Shown: positions 15,018 to 23,805 of the stretch, piece after piece
Numbering within the stretch: position 1 is the stretch's first letter
Layout of the letters: each line of letters begins with the position of its first letter
Assembly: GCA_910585465.1 (NCBI GenBank)
Contig: CAJUEW010000002.1
Span: forward strand, 186,001-250,000
Origin: an uncultured Lachnospiraceae bacterium
GTDB lineage: Bacteria; Bacillota; Clostridia; Lachnospirales; Lachnospiraceae
Length of the DNA stretch: 64,000 nt
Reading direction: 5' to 3'
Program-made: the position numbers and the translations under genes
Notes under the pieces: generated by a model
What the model was told of the DNA's origin: nothing
The model's input: the letters and a program-made list of their open reading frames with translations, nothing else
Database searches by the model: none

Positions 15018-16655
15018 GTGTATAGACGGATGGTGCAGATAGGGGCTGCTTCCGTTATTCTGATTTTATCGCTGGGACTTTTGATGTATGCCCATACAGA
15101 GGCGGATACCGGATGGAAAAAGGCAGTCATTCAGGAATGTATCCTTTATACGGTGAAAAAGGACGGATCAGAGGGAATTTCCCTGTATGCAAAATTTGAA
15201 GGAGATGCTTCGCTTTGGATTGACAGTTGGGAAAAGGACGGTCAGAGGTGGCTGTTTCTGCCGTCTTTGTTCCGCGGACAGGAGGCTTGTTTTCAGGATG
15301 GGTTTCTGATTTTGGAGGAAGGAAAGAGAAGGCTTTTGGCGGAAGGCGAAGGAGAGACGGAGATCCGGATCCTTTTCGGCTCGGAGATTCCATTTGCATA
15401 TCTGGAAACAGAATCCGGAAGCATGGATTTTCTAAAAGAAAACAAAGAAAACAAGGAAAAAGGGGTTCTTTGCTTTGTCGGACCGGATCATACACTGGAA
15501 TATGCCGGGGATCTGTCAAAAGTAAAAATAAGAGGCAATGCAACAAGGCTTCAGCCCAAAAGCCCGTTCCGTATAAAGCTTGAAAAAGCTGTGTCTCTGG
15601 CAGGCCTTGGAGCATCCAGAGACTATGTGCTTTTGGCAGAGTACGGGGATATTTCCCTGATGTATAATAAAACTGCCATGGAGCTTGCAGGCCGGACGAC
15701 AAAACTATATGAACCATATGGAGAGCATATAGATCTGTATGTAAACGGAGAATATATGGGTGTTTATCTGCTGTGCGAAGGAATCAGTATCGGAGAGAAT
15801 CGTCTGGAGCTTAGAGATTTGGAGCAGGAAACAGATATGCTCAATGCCGGAGCACTGGACGCTTATGAGCCTTTTGCGGAAATATCAGATGAGGACACAA
15901 TGGCAAAGGGGTATGAAATTCCGAACAATCCGAAAGATATCACCGGAGGCTACCTTCTGGAGCTGGAATATCACGGAAGATATGAAGGGGAAGAGGCTGT
16001 CGGATTCCGAACAGCGCAGGACTGGTCCCTTGTTATTAAGGAACCCTCCTGTGCGTCCAGAGAACAGGTGGCCTATATTCAGGAAAAGTTCCAGCAGGCG
16101 GAGAATGCCATGTATGCGCAGGACTGGACGGAGCCGGATAAGGGGCTGCCACTGGAAAGGCTGGTGGACATGGAATCCTTTGTACATAAATATCTGGTGG
16201 ACGAGATCTGCATGAACACGGACCTGTGGACGAGTCAGTTCCTGTATAAAAACCAGGGGGATGCTCTGTTCTATTTTGGTCCCATGTGGGATTATGATAT
16301 GGCATTCGGGCATTATGATACCGGCTTTTCACCAGAAGAGTTTTACGCAAACTGGCATATCTGGTATGAGGAAGTATATGAAAACCCGAAATTCCAGCAG
16401 ATATTGAAGCAGGAATATCAGGAGCATTATCTTCCGGTTCTGACGGAGCTGACAGATACAAAGCTTCAGGAGTGGAAAGCCAGACTTGCCGATTCCGCCA
16501 GAATGAATTTTACAAGATGGGATATCGAGGAAATATACAGCCGCAATTCCATTATACATACAGGTGACTCCTTCGGAGAATGCGTGGATTCTCTGGAAAA
16601 TTTTATAAAGGCAAGAACAGCGTTCCTTTCTTCCGAGTGGCTGGAAAAACCATAG
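15018..16655 (+). CDS. CotH-like kinase family protein, membrane-anchored
   Basis: A 545-residue protein with an N-terminal signal/anchor helix (about residues 8-25) and a CotH domain from about 170. Recognisable CotH features are 'KIRGNAT', 'KSPFRIKLEK', 'LMYNKTAMELA', 'IDLYVNGEYMGVYLLCEG', 'GGYLLELEY' and 'MWDYDMAFG', the last two carrying candidate metal and ATP ligands. CotH proteins are atypical kinases that phosphorylate spore coat proteins in Bacillus; exported versions in clostridia are little studied. The first 150 residues are a beta-rich domain I do not recognise. The start is probably GTG 15018 after a G-rich SD; ATG 15030 is an alternative. Confidence 0.8.
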   Translation: MYRRMVQIGAASVILILSLGLLMYAHTEADTGWKKAVIQECILYTVKKDGSEGISLYAKFEGDASLWIDSWEKDGQRWLFLPSLFRGQEACFQDGFLILEEGKRRLLAEGEGETEIRILFGSEIPFAYLETESGSMDFLKENKENKEKGVLCFVGPDHTLEYAGDLSKVKIRGNATRLQPKSPFRIKLEKAVSLAGLGASRDYVLLAEYGDISLMYNKTAMELAGRTTKLYEPYGEHIDLYVNGEYMGVYLLCEGISIGENRLELRDLEQETDMLNAGALDAYEPFAEISDEDTMAKGYEIPNNPKDITGGYLLELEYHGRYEGEEAVGFRTAQDWSLVIKEPSCASREQVAYIQEKFQQAENAMYAQDWTEPDKGLPLERLVDMESFVHKYLVDEICMNTDLWTSQFLYKNQGDALFYFGPMWDYDMAFGHYDTGFSPEEFYANWHIWYEEVYENPKFQQILKQEYQEHYLPVLTELTDTKLQEWKARLADSARMNFTRWDIEEIYSRNSIIHTGDSFGECVDSLENFIKARTAFLSSEWLEKP

Positions 16656-16717
16656 AATTTAGGCATAATTTCCGTATTTGCTGCTACACATATACAAAGG
16701 GATACTGAGGTGATATT

Positions 16718-17932
16718 CTGAAAAAACGGTGTATATGGATGCTTATACTGATGCTCGCCCTTCATCCTGTGATGGCAGAGGCAGAAGAAATACAGCAAAC
16801 GGAGAAAACACAGGAGCTTCCCGGAGAGCAGACTGGTTCTGAGAATCAGGTGGCGGCAGAGGTGGCGGCGCCCCACGCGCTTCTGATGGAGGTGTCCACC
16901 GGGACTATTCTGATGGGAAAGGCGGCGGATGAGAAAATTCATCCCGCAAGTGTAACAAAGATTATGACAATGCTGCTGATTCTGGAGGCTATTGAAGACG
17001 GGAAGATTGCACTTTCTGATACAGTGACCGTGTCGGAGCATGCAGCGTCCATGGGAGGTTCTCAGGTTTATCTGGAGCCGTTTGAACAGCAGACTGTGGA
17101 AACAATGATAAAATGTATTGCGGTGGCCAGTGCCAATGATGCCTGCGTGGCAATGGCGGAACATATTTGCGGCAGTGAGGGGGATTTTGTCAAACAGATG
17201 AATGCCCGGGCTGCTGAGCTTGGGATGACAAACACCCACTTTGTAAACTGCTGCGGGCTGGATGATGACAATCATCTGACAACAGCCAGAGATGTGGCGC
17301 TGATGTCCAGAGAGCTTTTAAAAAATCATCCGCAGATTCATGAGTATTGTACAATCTGGATGGAGAATATTATTCATACAACCGCAAAGGGAAGCTTTGA
17401 ATTTGGCCTTACAAACACAAACAAGCTGATTAAGCAATATGAATATGCAACCGGGCTGAAGACAGGATATACAAGTGTGGCAGGCTTCTGTGTATCCGCC
17501 AGCGCCAAGAAGGACGATATTGAACTGGTGGCGGTCATCATGGGAGGGGCAGACAGTAAAAGCCGGTTCCAGGATGCAATTACGCTTCTGAACAGCGGTT
17601 TTGCCTGCTGCAGTCTGTATCGGGACGAGAACCGGGTAGCGCTTCCGACGCTTCCGGTGGCCGGCGGCGTGAAAGACAGCGTTTCTCTGGAATACGCAGG
17701 TGAATTTTCCTATGTAGCTACGGACGGCAGCAATTTATCTGATGTAAAACGGGGACTGGAGCTTCCGGAGACATTAGAAGCACCTGTACAGAAAGGAACC
17801 GTTGTCGGACGGGTGGTCTATTCGCTGAACGAGAAGGAAATCGGAGTTTCGGAGATTCTGACGTCTGAAGCAGTAGAACGTGCAGGCTATGGGGATTATC
17901 TGCAGAAGGCATTTCATATGTTTTTGCTGTAA
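16718..17932 (+). CDS. D-alanyl-D-alanine carboxypeptidase (DacF-like, peptidase S11)
   Basis: A low-molecular-weight penicillin-binding protein that trims the terminal D-Ala of peptidoglycan stem peptides. The active-site motifs are 'HPASVTKIMTM' (SxxK), 'ASANDACVAMAE' (SxN) and 'LKTGYTSVAGF' (KTG). A beta-rich C-terminal domain follows, with an amphipathic end. The signal peptide is complete only if translation starts at CTG 16718, giving 'KKRCIW' plus a hydrophobic core; GAGGTGAT (16707-16714) lies just upstream. The first ATG in frame (16739) has no ribosome binding site and would delete the charged N-terminus. A second S11 peptidase is at 20172. Confidence 0.88.
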   Translation: MKKRCIWMLILMLALHPVMAEAEEIQQTEKTQELPGEQTGSENQVAAEVAAPHALLMEVSTGTILMGKAADEKIHPASVTKIMTMLLILEAIEDGKIALSDTVTVSEHAASMGGSQVYLEPFEQQTVETMIKCIAVASANDACVAMAEHICGSEGDFVKQMNARAAELGMTNTHFVNCCGLDDDNHLTTARDVALMSRELLKNHPQIHEYCTIWMENIIHTTAKGSFEFGLTNTNKLIKQYEYATGLKTGYTSVAGFCVSASAKKDDIELVAVIMGGADSKSRFQDAITLLNSGFACCSLYRDENRVALPTLPVAGGVKDSVSLEYAGEFSYVATDGSNLSDVKRGLELPETLEAPVQKGTVVGRVVYSLNEKEIGVSEILTSEAVERAGYGDYLQKAFHMFLL

Positions 17933-17937
17933 AAGAA

Positions 17938-17967
17938 TTGCGGAGAAACCGGCATCTGTGTTATGAT
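17938..17967 (+). promoter_or_regulatory. Promoter of the phosphoesterase-scpAB operon
   Basis: TTGCGG (17938-17943), an 18-base spacer and an extended -10, TGTTATGAT (17959-17967). The predicted transcription start is about 17974, at or one base before the ATG at 17975. Confidence 0.6.
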
Positions 17968-17974
17968 GACAGTT

Positions 17975-18775
17975 ATGGAAATCAGAACCTATGAAATACA
18001 AACAGATAAACTGAAAACAAAGGAACGTCCTCTGCGCATTGTGATGCTGTCGGATTTGCACAATCGGCTGTGGGGAGCAAATCAGAAGCAGCTTTTGGAC
18101 GCCATTGATCGGCTCTCCGGAGATGTGATTCTCTGTGCCGGCGATATGCTGACCCGGGGAGAGCATGCTTCCATGGAGAATACGATTGTTCTTTTTGAAG
18201 GACTGTGCGAAAGAAAGACTCCGGTGCTTGCTTCCAATGGAAACCATGAATCCAAGATGCGGCAGAAGCCGGAGATTTATGGAAAACAGTATGAGAATTA
18301 TGCCGGACGGCTTCGCGGTCTGGGAGTACAAATATTGGAAAACGAAAAATATACGATGAAATTTGGCTCCATGACCGTGAACATCTATGGATATGAGATG
18401 CCGCTGGAATATTATCATAAATTCTGTATGCTTCCATATGATACAAAGGATCTTTGCCAAAGGTTCGGAACACCTGAGGACTCTGTGTTTCATATCCTTC
18501 TGGCGCATAATCCGGTCTATTTTAAGACCTACGCACAGTGGGGAGCCGATTTAACTTTGTCAGGACATCTTCATGGAGGAATTGTGCGGATCCCGGGTAT
18601 CGGAGGATTGATTACCCCTCAGGCAAAATTATTTCCCAAATACGACAGGGGACTGTTCGAGGAGAACGGAAAATATATGGCGGTCAGTCCGGGACTTGGA
18701 GAGCATACGGTTCCCGTACGGATCTTTAACCCTCCCCAGTTAATCTGTATTGTGGTAAAAGGAACAGGTTCATAA
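17975..18775 (+). CDS. Metallophosphoesterase (YkuE-like)
   Basis: A calcineurin-like phosphoesterase of 266 residues. The di-metal motifs are all present: 'IVMLSDLHNRLWG' (D-x-H), 'VILCAGDMLTRG' (GD), 'ASNGNHES' (GNHE), 'LLAHNP' and 'LSGHLHGG' (GHxH). It resembles the YkuE/UDP-2,3-diacylglucosamine-hydrolase-like group, but no lipid A pathway is expected and the substrate is unknown. ATGs at 17963, 17966 and 17975 are all in frame or close by; the first two overlap the -10 box, so 17975 is chosen. No Shine-Dalgarno is visible, so the mRNA may be leaderless. The stop lies 3 bases before scpA. Confidence 0.85.
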   Translation: MEIRTYEIQTDKLKTKERPLRIVMLSDLHNRLWGANQKQLLDAIDRLSGDVILCAGDMLTRGEHASMENTIVLFEGLCERKTPVLASNGNHESKMRQKPEIYGKQYENYAGRLRGLGVQILENEKYTMKFGSMTVNIYGYEMPLEYYHKFCMLPYDTKDLCQRFGTPEDSVFHILLAHNPVYFKTYAQWGADLTLSGHLHGGIVRIPGIGGLITPQAKLFPKYDRGLFEENGKYMAVSPGLGEHTVPVRIFNPPQLICIVVKGTGS

Positions 18776-18778
18776 AGA

Positions 18779-19522
18779 ATGGCATTATCAGTAAAGCTTG
18801 AGAGCTTTGAGGGACCCTTGGACCTTCTGCTCCATCTAATTGACATTAATAAATTTAATATATTTGATATTCCGATTGTGGAGATTACGGCACAGTATAT
18901 GGAATACCTGAAGTCTATGGAATCCCGGGATCTGAATGTGATGAGTGAATTTCTGGTCATGGCAGCTACCTTGCTGGAGATTAAAGCCAAAATGCTTCTT
19001 CCGGCAGAGGTGAATGAAGAAGGGGAGGAGATGGATCCCCGTGAAGAGCTGGTACAGAAGCTTCTGGAATACAAGATGTACAAATATATGTCTTACGAGC
19101 TTAGAGACCGTCTCTCCATGTCCGGAAGGGCGCTGTATAAAATTCCGACGATTCCGGAGGAGGTAGCCGCATACGAGGCTCCGGTAAATCTGGAGGAGCT
19201 TGTAGGTGATTTGACTCTTACAAGGCTGAATTCCATTTTTCAATCCATTATGCGCCGCCAGACAGATAAAATTGATCCAATCAGAAGCAGATTCGGTACC
19301 ATTGAGCAGGAGGAGGCCAGTCTGGATGAGAAAATAGAACTGGTCAGAGCATATGCGGCGGAAAACCCTTCCTTCCGGTTTTCGGCGCTTATGAGGGGGC
19401 ATAAAAGTAAAGTTCAGATGATTGTCACTTTTCTGGCAGTTCTGGAGCTTATGAAGACAGGCGAACTATCCGTTCGGCAGGAACAGCCCTTTGACGATAT
19501 GCTGATTACGGCGCAGATGTAG
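18779..19522 (+). CDS. scpA: Segregation and condensation protein A
   Basis: ScpA is the kleisin subunit of the bacterial SMC condensin; it bridges the SMC heads and recruits ScpB. The 247 residues match the usual length. The N-terminal 'FEGPLDLLLHLIDINK' and 'FLVMAATLLEIKAKMLLP' are family hallmarks. The C-terminal winged helix includes 'VTFLAVLELMKTGEL', which contacts the SMC head. It starts 3 bases after the phosphoesterase stop and is followed by scpB after 27 bases, the usual scpA-scpB order. Confidence 0.97.
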   Translation: MALSVKLESFEGPLDLLLHLIDINKFNIFDIPIVEITAQYMEYLKSMESRDLNVMSEFLVMAATLLEIKAKMLLPAEVNEEGEEMDPREELVQKLLEYKMYKYMSYELRDRLSMSGRALYKIPTIPEEVAAYEAPVNLEELVGDLTLTRLNSIFQSIMRRQTDKIDPIRSRFGTIEQEEASLDEKIELVRAYAAENPSFRFSALMRGHKSKVQMIVTFLAVLELMKTGELSVRQEQPFDDMLITAQM

Positions 19523-19549
19523 CGTGTTTACTGAAATGAGGATGCAGAT

Positions 19550-20119
19550 TTGGAATTGGAAAAAATAGAAGCAACTATAGAAGCCGTGCTTTTTGCCATG
19601 GGAGACGCGGTGAGTGTGGAAAAAATCGCAGTGGCAATCGGACATGACAAGGAGACCACCCGAAAGCTTGTCCATCAGATGATGGATCGTTACAACAGCC
19701 AGAACGGCGGTATGGAAATTATTGAACTGGAGGATTCCTTTCAGCTTGCCACAAGAAGAGAATATTATGAGGCATTAATAAAGGTGGCAAAGCAGCCCAA
19801 AAAATATGCGCTCACCGATGTACAGCTTGAGGTGCTGTCGATTATCGCATATAAACAGCCTGTTACAAGACAGGAGGTGGAAAAAATCAGGGGAGTGAAC
19901 TCGGATCATGCCCTGAACCGTCTTGTGGAATACGGGCTGGTAGGCGAAGCCGGAAGACTGGATGCGCCGGGACGTCCCATTCTGTTTGGAACAACAGAAG
20001 AATTTCTTCGCAATTTTGGCGTACGGTCAGCTCAGGAGCTTCCGGCTATCCGGCCGGAGCTGGTGGAGGAGATGAGGACCCAGGCGGCGGAGGAGATTCA
20101 ACTGAAGCTGAATCTGTAG
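19550..20119 (+). CDS. scpB: Segregation and condensation protein B
   Basis: ScpB dimerises and binds ScpA in the SMC complex. The 189-residue product has two winged-helix domains; 'ALTDVQLEVLSIIAYKQPVT' and 'VNSDHALNRLVEYGLVGEAG' (near residues 84-125) are characteristic. The start is TTG 19550, with GAGG (19538-19541) 8 bases upstream; there is no ATG in frame before the conserved region. It lies between scpA and a carboxypeptidase gene. Confidence 0.96.
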   Translation: MELEKIEATIEAVLFAMGDAVSVEKIAVAIGHDKETTRKLVHQMMDRYNSQNGGMEIIELEDSFQLATRREYYEALIKVAKQPKKYALTDVQLEVLSIIAYKQPVTRQEVEKIRGVNSDHALNRLVEYGLVGEAGRLDAPGRPILFGTTEEFLRNFGVRSAQELPAIRPELVEEMRTQAAEEIQLKLNL

Positions 20120-20171
20120 TAAAATGCCAAACTCTGCATATATTGAACAAAGGACAGAGTGCAGGTAATCT

Positions 20172-21341
20172 ATGAAAAAGAATGTAAAAGCTTATCTGGG
20201 GATTTTCCTGTCTGTGCTGCTTCTGGGGCTTCCCGTGCAGGCGGAAGGAGAACCTGAGGATTTATACGCCCGATCAGCGGTATTGATGGATGCTGATACC
20301 GGGCGTATTCTTTTTGAAAAAAACGGAAGCGAACAGATGCCTATGGCAAGTACCACAAAAATTATGACACTCCTTGTAACACTGGAAAATGCGGATTTGG
20401 AAGGAACGGTGCAGGTGTCCGCTTATGCGGCCTCCATGCCCAAGGTCCGGCTGAATCTGCAGGAGGGGGAAACGTACCGTCTGAAGGATCTGTGTTACTC
20501 TCTGATGCTGGAATCCCACAACGATTCGGCAGTGGCAATTGCGGAGCATGTGGGAGGAAGTGTGGAAGGCTTTGCTTCGATGATGAATCAAAAGGCCCGG
20601 GATCTGGGATGCTATCACACCTATTTTATTACGCCAAACGGACTGGACGCAGAGGATGAATATGGAAAGCATTCGATTACGGCAGGAGATCTGGCCCGTA
20701 TTATGCGCTGCTGTATGCAAAATGAAGAATTTCTCTCTATCACAAGAGAAGCCTCCTGGTCTTTTTCCAGTCTGGATGGAAGCAGAAGCTTTACTGTAAA
20801 TAACAAGAATGCCTTTTTAAATATGATGGAAGGCGCATTAACAGGAAAAACAGGATTCACCAACGGGGCAGGCTATTGTTATGTGGGAGCCCTGGAGCGG
20901 GAGGGAAAACGACTGATAGCAGTTGTGCTTGCCTGCGGATGGCCCAACAACAGAAGCTGGAAATGGTCTGACACAAAAAAGCTGATGAGCTACGGCATTG
21001 AAAATTTCCATAAAGAAACCGTGGGGGAAGAGAAGCTGGAGCTGGAGCCTGTCCGTATTCTGGACGGTCAGACGGCATCGGTCAGGGCCTCTGCAGACGT
21101 GCAGACGGAGCAGGTTTTGCTGAAGGAGGGGGATACCTTTCAGATGGATGTGCTGAAGCCGGATGTGCTTCCGGCTCCTGTACAGAAGGGGGAACTGGTG
21201 GGAACCGTCATCTACTATTTGAATGGAGAGATATTTGACTTGTTTCCTATCTACATAGAGGACGACTCCCTCATGATTGATTATGAATGGTGTCTGGAGC
21301 AGATTGTCCGCCGGTGGATTCCGGACAGCTCCGTACTTTAG
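20172..21341 (+). CDS. D-alanyl-D-alanine carboxypeptidase (peptidase S11, DacF-like)
   Basis: A 389-residue exported S11 peptidase with a clear signal peptide ('MKKNVKAYLGIFLSVLLLG' then 'PVQAEG'). Active-site motifs: 'MASTTKIMTL' (SxxK), 'LESHNDSAVAIAEH' (SxN) and 'LTGKTGFTNGAG' (KTG). A C-terminal beta domain and a final amphipathic segment follow. It removes terminal D-Ala from peptidoglycan. Genes of this family are commonly linked to scpAB in clostridia, and some act in spore cortex synthesis. Its TAG (21339-21341) overlaps the stop codon of the convergent AraC gene. The paralogue at 16718 shares the architecture. Confidence 0.94.
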   Translation: MKKNVKAYLGIFLSVLLLGLPVQAEGEPEDLYARSAVLMDADTGRILFEKNGSEQMPMASTTKIMTLLVTLENADLEGTVQVSAYAASMPKVRLNLQEGETYRLKDLCYSLMLESHNDSAVAIAEHVGGSVEGFASMMNQKARDLGCYHTYFITPNGLDAEDEYGKHSITAGDLARIMRCCMQNEEFLSITREASWSFSSLDGSRSFTVNNKNAFLNMMEGALTGKTGFTNGAGYCYVGALEREGKRLIAVVLACGWPNNRSWKWSDTKKLMSYGIENFHKETVGEEKLELEPVRILDGQTASVRASADVQTEQVLLKEGDTFQMDVLKPDVLPAPVQKGELVGTVIYYLNGEIFDLFPIYIEDDSLMIDYEWCLEQIVRRWIPDSSVL

Positions 21342-22192
21342 CTCTGGTATTCCTTTCTCCAGTAGCTTGGCGACTGCCCATAGACATTTTTGAAGGCTCT
21401 GGAGAAGTGAAGCTGGTTTGGGTAGCCGACCATTTTCCCGATCTCCCCCACACTCAGCTCAGAGAATTTTAACAGCTCTGCCGCCCGGTTCATCCGATAA
21501 GAAATCAGAAACTGCTGAGGTGTCTGGTTTAAGGCTTCCCGGAAAATTTTACCCAGATAGCTTCGGTTCAGATTACAGAAGGTGGCAATATCCTCAATAG
21601 TGACAGCGGAATGGCTGTAATTCTGTTCGATAAAGGAAACGGCTTCCCGGATGTAGAAATCCTTCAGCTTTCCGCCGGTAATCTCCCGGTGGTTGAAGGA
21701 TGACTGCACCAGCAGATCTAAAAACAGATAGAGATGCCCAATCTGGTACATAGAAGAGCGGTTTTTCTGGTGTACAATGGTGAGCATTTCTTCCTTCATC
21801 TGATCCCGCAGAGTACGGTCATTCCCCCGGTAAATGGGGGAAGAAATATCAAGGCCTGCCGCGTCCAGAAATTCCTTGGCCCGAAGGCCGTCAAATTCAA
21901 GCCATGTATATTCCCAGGGATCATCTTTGTCAGCTATATAGGTGTTGATCTGGTTCGGACAAATTAAGAAGGCCTGGTTTCGTTCTAAATGATAGATGTG
22001 TGTGTTATCCTGTTTATCGGTAGAATACAGAATACCCCTGCCATTGATAATATAGTGAAACAGATAGTGGTTCCGGGCAGCAGGTCCGTAAGAATGACTC
22101 GGACTGCACTGTTCCCATCCATACTGATATAAGGTAACATCCATATAACGTTCATTGGAGAAAATCTTAAATATAAAATCTTTGCTTTTCAT
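21338..22192 (-). CDS. AraC family transcriptional regulator of the alpha-galactoside operon
   Basis: A 284-residue regulator with an N-terminal cupin-like sugar-sensing domain (about residues 20-150) and a C-terminal pair of HTH motifs: 'IEDIATFCNLNRSYLGKIFR' and the signature region 'VGYPNQLHFSRAFKNVYGQS'. The domain order is that of RafR/MsmR-type activators. The start at 22192 is chosen because AAAGGAT lies 8 bases upstream on the minus strand; a longer frame to 22222 has no such site. It is divergent from a sugar ABC importer and alpha-galactosidase, which it most likely activates in response to an alpha-galactoside. Its stop overlaps that of the convergent carboxypeptidase gene. Confidence 0.92.
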   Translation of the reverse strand: MKSKDFIFKIFSNERYMDVTLYQYGWEQCSPSHSYGPAARNHYLFHYIINGRGILYSTDKQDNTHIYHLERNQAFLICPNQINTYIADKDDPWEYTWLEFDGLRAKEFLDAAGLDISSPIYRGNDRTLRDQMKEEMLTIVHQKNRSSMYQIGHLYLFLDLLVQSSFNHREITGGKLKDFYIREAVSFIEQNYSHSAVTIEDIATFCNLNRSYLGKIFREALNQTPQQFLISYRMNRAAELLKFSELSVGEIGKMVGYPNQLHFSRAFKNVYGQSPSYWRKEYQS

Positions 22193-22291
22193 TTTCAAAT
22201 ATCCTTTCTTCCAATATACCAAAATTTTATCACATTATGCACAATTTGTATATATCTAGCATTATGGTATATTCATATCTACAGATTGGTA

Positions 22292-22320
22292 TTTACCAGA
22301 TACATTCAAATTGTTATAAT
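22292..22320 (+). promoter_or_regulatory. Candidate promoter of the sugar ABC/alpha-galactosidase operon
   Basis: TTTACC (22292-22297), a 17-base spacer and TATAAT (22315-22320). The poor -35 suits an activator-dependent promoter, and it overlaps one of the GGTAT boxes. A second TATAAT (22337-22342) lacks a -35 at normal distance. Confidence 0.5.
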
Positions 22321-22371
22321 TTTAATAGAAATTAGGTATAATTTATAAAATATACCCAAATTCATTTCCTG

Positions 22372-22383
22372 CATTGGCCAATG
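22372..22383. promoter_or_regulatory. 12-base palindrome, possible operator
   Basis: CATTGGCCAATG is a perfect palindrome downstream of the candidate promoter and 115 bases before the solute-binding protein start. It resembles a repressor site, perhaps for catabolite or LacI-type control, but does not match the cre consensus well. Confidence 0.35.
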
Positions 22384-22498
22384 TGGAAGCTTTTATCCTA
22401 AATTTTTAAGTTTTGCACAAAAGAAGTATTTCGGTATATTGCTTTTGTACAAAAAAACGAAAAGTAAACAAAAAAGATTGCAAAAGGAGCAAAAAAGG

Positions 22499-23785
22499 AT
22501 GAGAAAGAGGGAAAAAATGTTTAGCCTTTTCCTGGCAGGTATGATGCCGGTCTCTGTTCTGCTGACTGGCTGCGGCGGCAGTCAGCAGAACAGCGGGAAA
22601 ATCGAAATTGAGCTGGTTCATTACAAGCCTGAGGCAGTGGATGTGTTTGAACAATTGGAAGAGAAGTTTAACAGCACACATGACAACATTCATCTGACAA
22701 TTGAATCACCCAATGATGCAATGACGATCTTAAAGACCAGATTTGTCCGCGAAGATTATCCGGATATTATTGGAATCGGCGGAGATATCAATTATTCTTA
22801 TTTTATTGATTCGGACATTTTGGCAGATGTATCCGACTATCCGGGTCTGACAGAAATTAATTCGGGATATGTTGATATTCTGGAGGGTCTTGAATTTGTT
22901 CCGACAGAAGGTACATACGGTGTTCCATATGTGGCAAATGCAGCCGGTATTCTGTATAACCGTGAAATGTTTAAGGAGCATGGCTGGGAAATTCCGGAAA
23001 CCTGGGATGAGCTGATGCAGCTTTGTGATACAATCCAGTCAGAGGGCATTCTGCCGTTCTATTTTGGATTTAAGGATACATGGACCTGTCTGGCTCCGTG
23101 GAACGCGCTTGCAGTGGATTTGTCGCCCTCCAATGTATGCCAGCAGGTAAATGCCGGAAATACCACATTTACAAATGAATACCGGGAAACCGCAGAGAAA
23201 ATGCTGCAGCTTCTTCAGTATGGGGAGGACGGTCCGTTTGCCTATGGCTATAACGACGCATGTACTGCCTTTGCTAATGGAGAATCTGCAATGTACACGA
23301 TCGGAAGCTATGCGGTTCCTCAGATTAAGTCTGTAAATCCGGATATGGATATTGACTCCTTTGTAATGCCGGGAAGCGAAAACCCGGACGGCAACACACT
23401 GAATTCCGGTGTGGATCTTCAGTTCTGCGTAACTGCCGAATGTGAGAATAAAGAGGCTGCCTACGAGGTTCTGGATTTCCTGCTTGCGGACGAGAATGTG
23501 CAGGCATATCTGGACGATCAGAATGCAGTTCCATGCAAAACCGGAAGCTTTCATCTGGCTCCAAACCTGGACGGCATGAAAGACTACATTGCATCCGGAA
23601 ATATGACAGATTATCAGGATCATTATTATCCGTCCGAGATGGCGGTCGATGCACAGATTCAGACCTTCTTAATTGAGCAGGATGTGGATGCGTTCCTTGC
23701 CAAATTCGATACCGACTGGGCCCGATATAACCGTGATATTATCCAGATGGTAGAAAATTACAACAAACAAAATGGAAATCAGTAG
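22499..23785 (+). CDS. Sugar ABC transporter solute-binding lipoprotein (family 1)
   Basis: A 428-residue extracytoplasmic binding protein. The N-terminus 'MRKREKMFSLFLAG' leads to the lipobox 'LLTGC' (Cys about 25). 'NSTHDNIHLTIES' and 'GVPYVANAAGILYNREMFKE' are typical of MalE/MsmE-type family 1 proteins. It would deliver an alpha-galactoside, for example melibiose or raffinose, to the two permeases that follow. ATG 22499 has AAAGGAG (22483-22489) at 9 bases. The frame extends upstream to 22439, but that would place extra residues before the signal peptide. Confidence 0.9.
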   Translation: MRKREKMFSLFLAGMMPVSVLLTGCGGSQQNSGKIEIELVHYKPEAVDVFEQLEEKFNSTHDNIHLTIESPNDAMTILKTRFVREDYPDIIGIGGDINYSYFIDSDILADVSDYPGLTEINSGYVDILEGLEFVPTEGTYGVPYVANAAGILYNREMFKEHGWEIPETWDELMQLCDTIQSEGILPFYFGFKDTWTCLAPWNALAVDLSPSNVCQQVNAGNTTFTNEYRETAEKMLQLLQYGEDGPFAYGYNDACTAFANGESAMYTIGSYAVPQIKSVNPDMDIDSFVMPGSENPDGNTLNSGVDLQFCVTAECENKEAAYEVLDFLLADENVQAYLDDQNAVPCKTGSFHLAPNLDGMKDYIASGNMTDYQDHYYPSEMAVDAQIQTFLIEQDVDAFLAKFDTDWARYNRDIIQMVENYNKQNGNQ

Positions 23786-23805
23786 AGGGAAAGGAGACGG
23801 AAGAA

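Larger units (their letters stand above)
22211..22441. repeat. Repeated GGTATATT boxes in the AraC/sugar-operon intergenic region
   Basis: This 306-base gene-free stretch is AT-rich. GGTATATT occurs exactly at 22266-22273 and 22433-22440 (+) and at 22220-22213 (-). Related inverted forms are GGTATTTACC (22288-22297) and GGTATA...TATACC (22335-22356). Repeats of one box in both orientations between divergent genes are expected for AraC-type binding sites. Confidence 0.5.

Noticed and set aside
22193..22498. A further small gene between AraC and the binding protein
   Set aside because: The stretch is AT-rich with stop codons in all frames and holds promoter and operator-like boxes.
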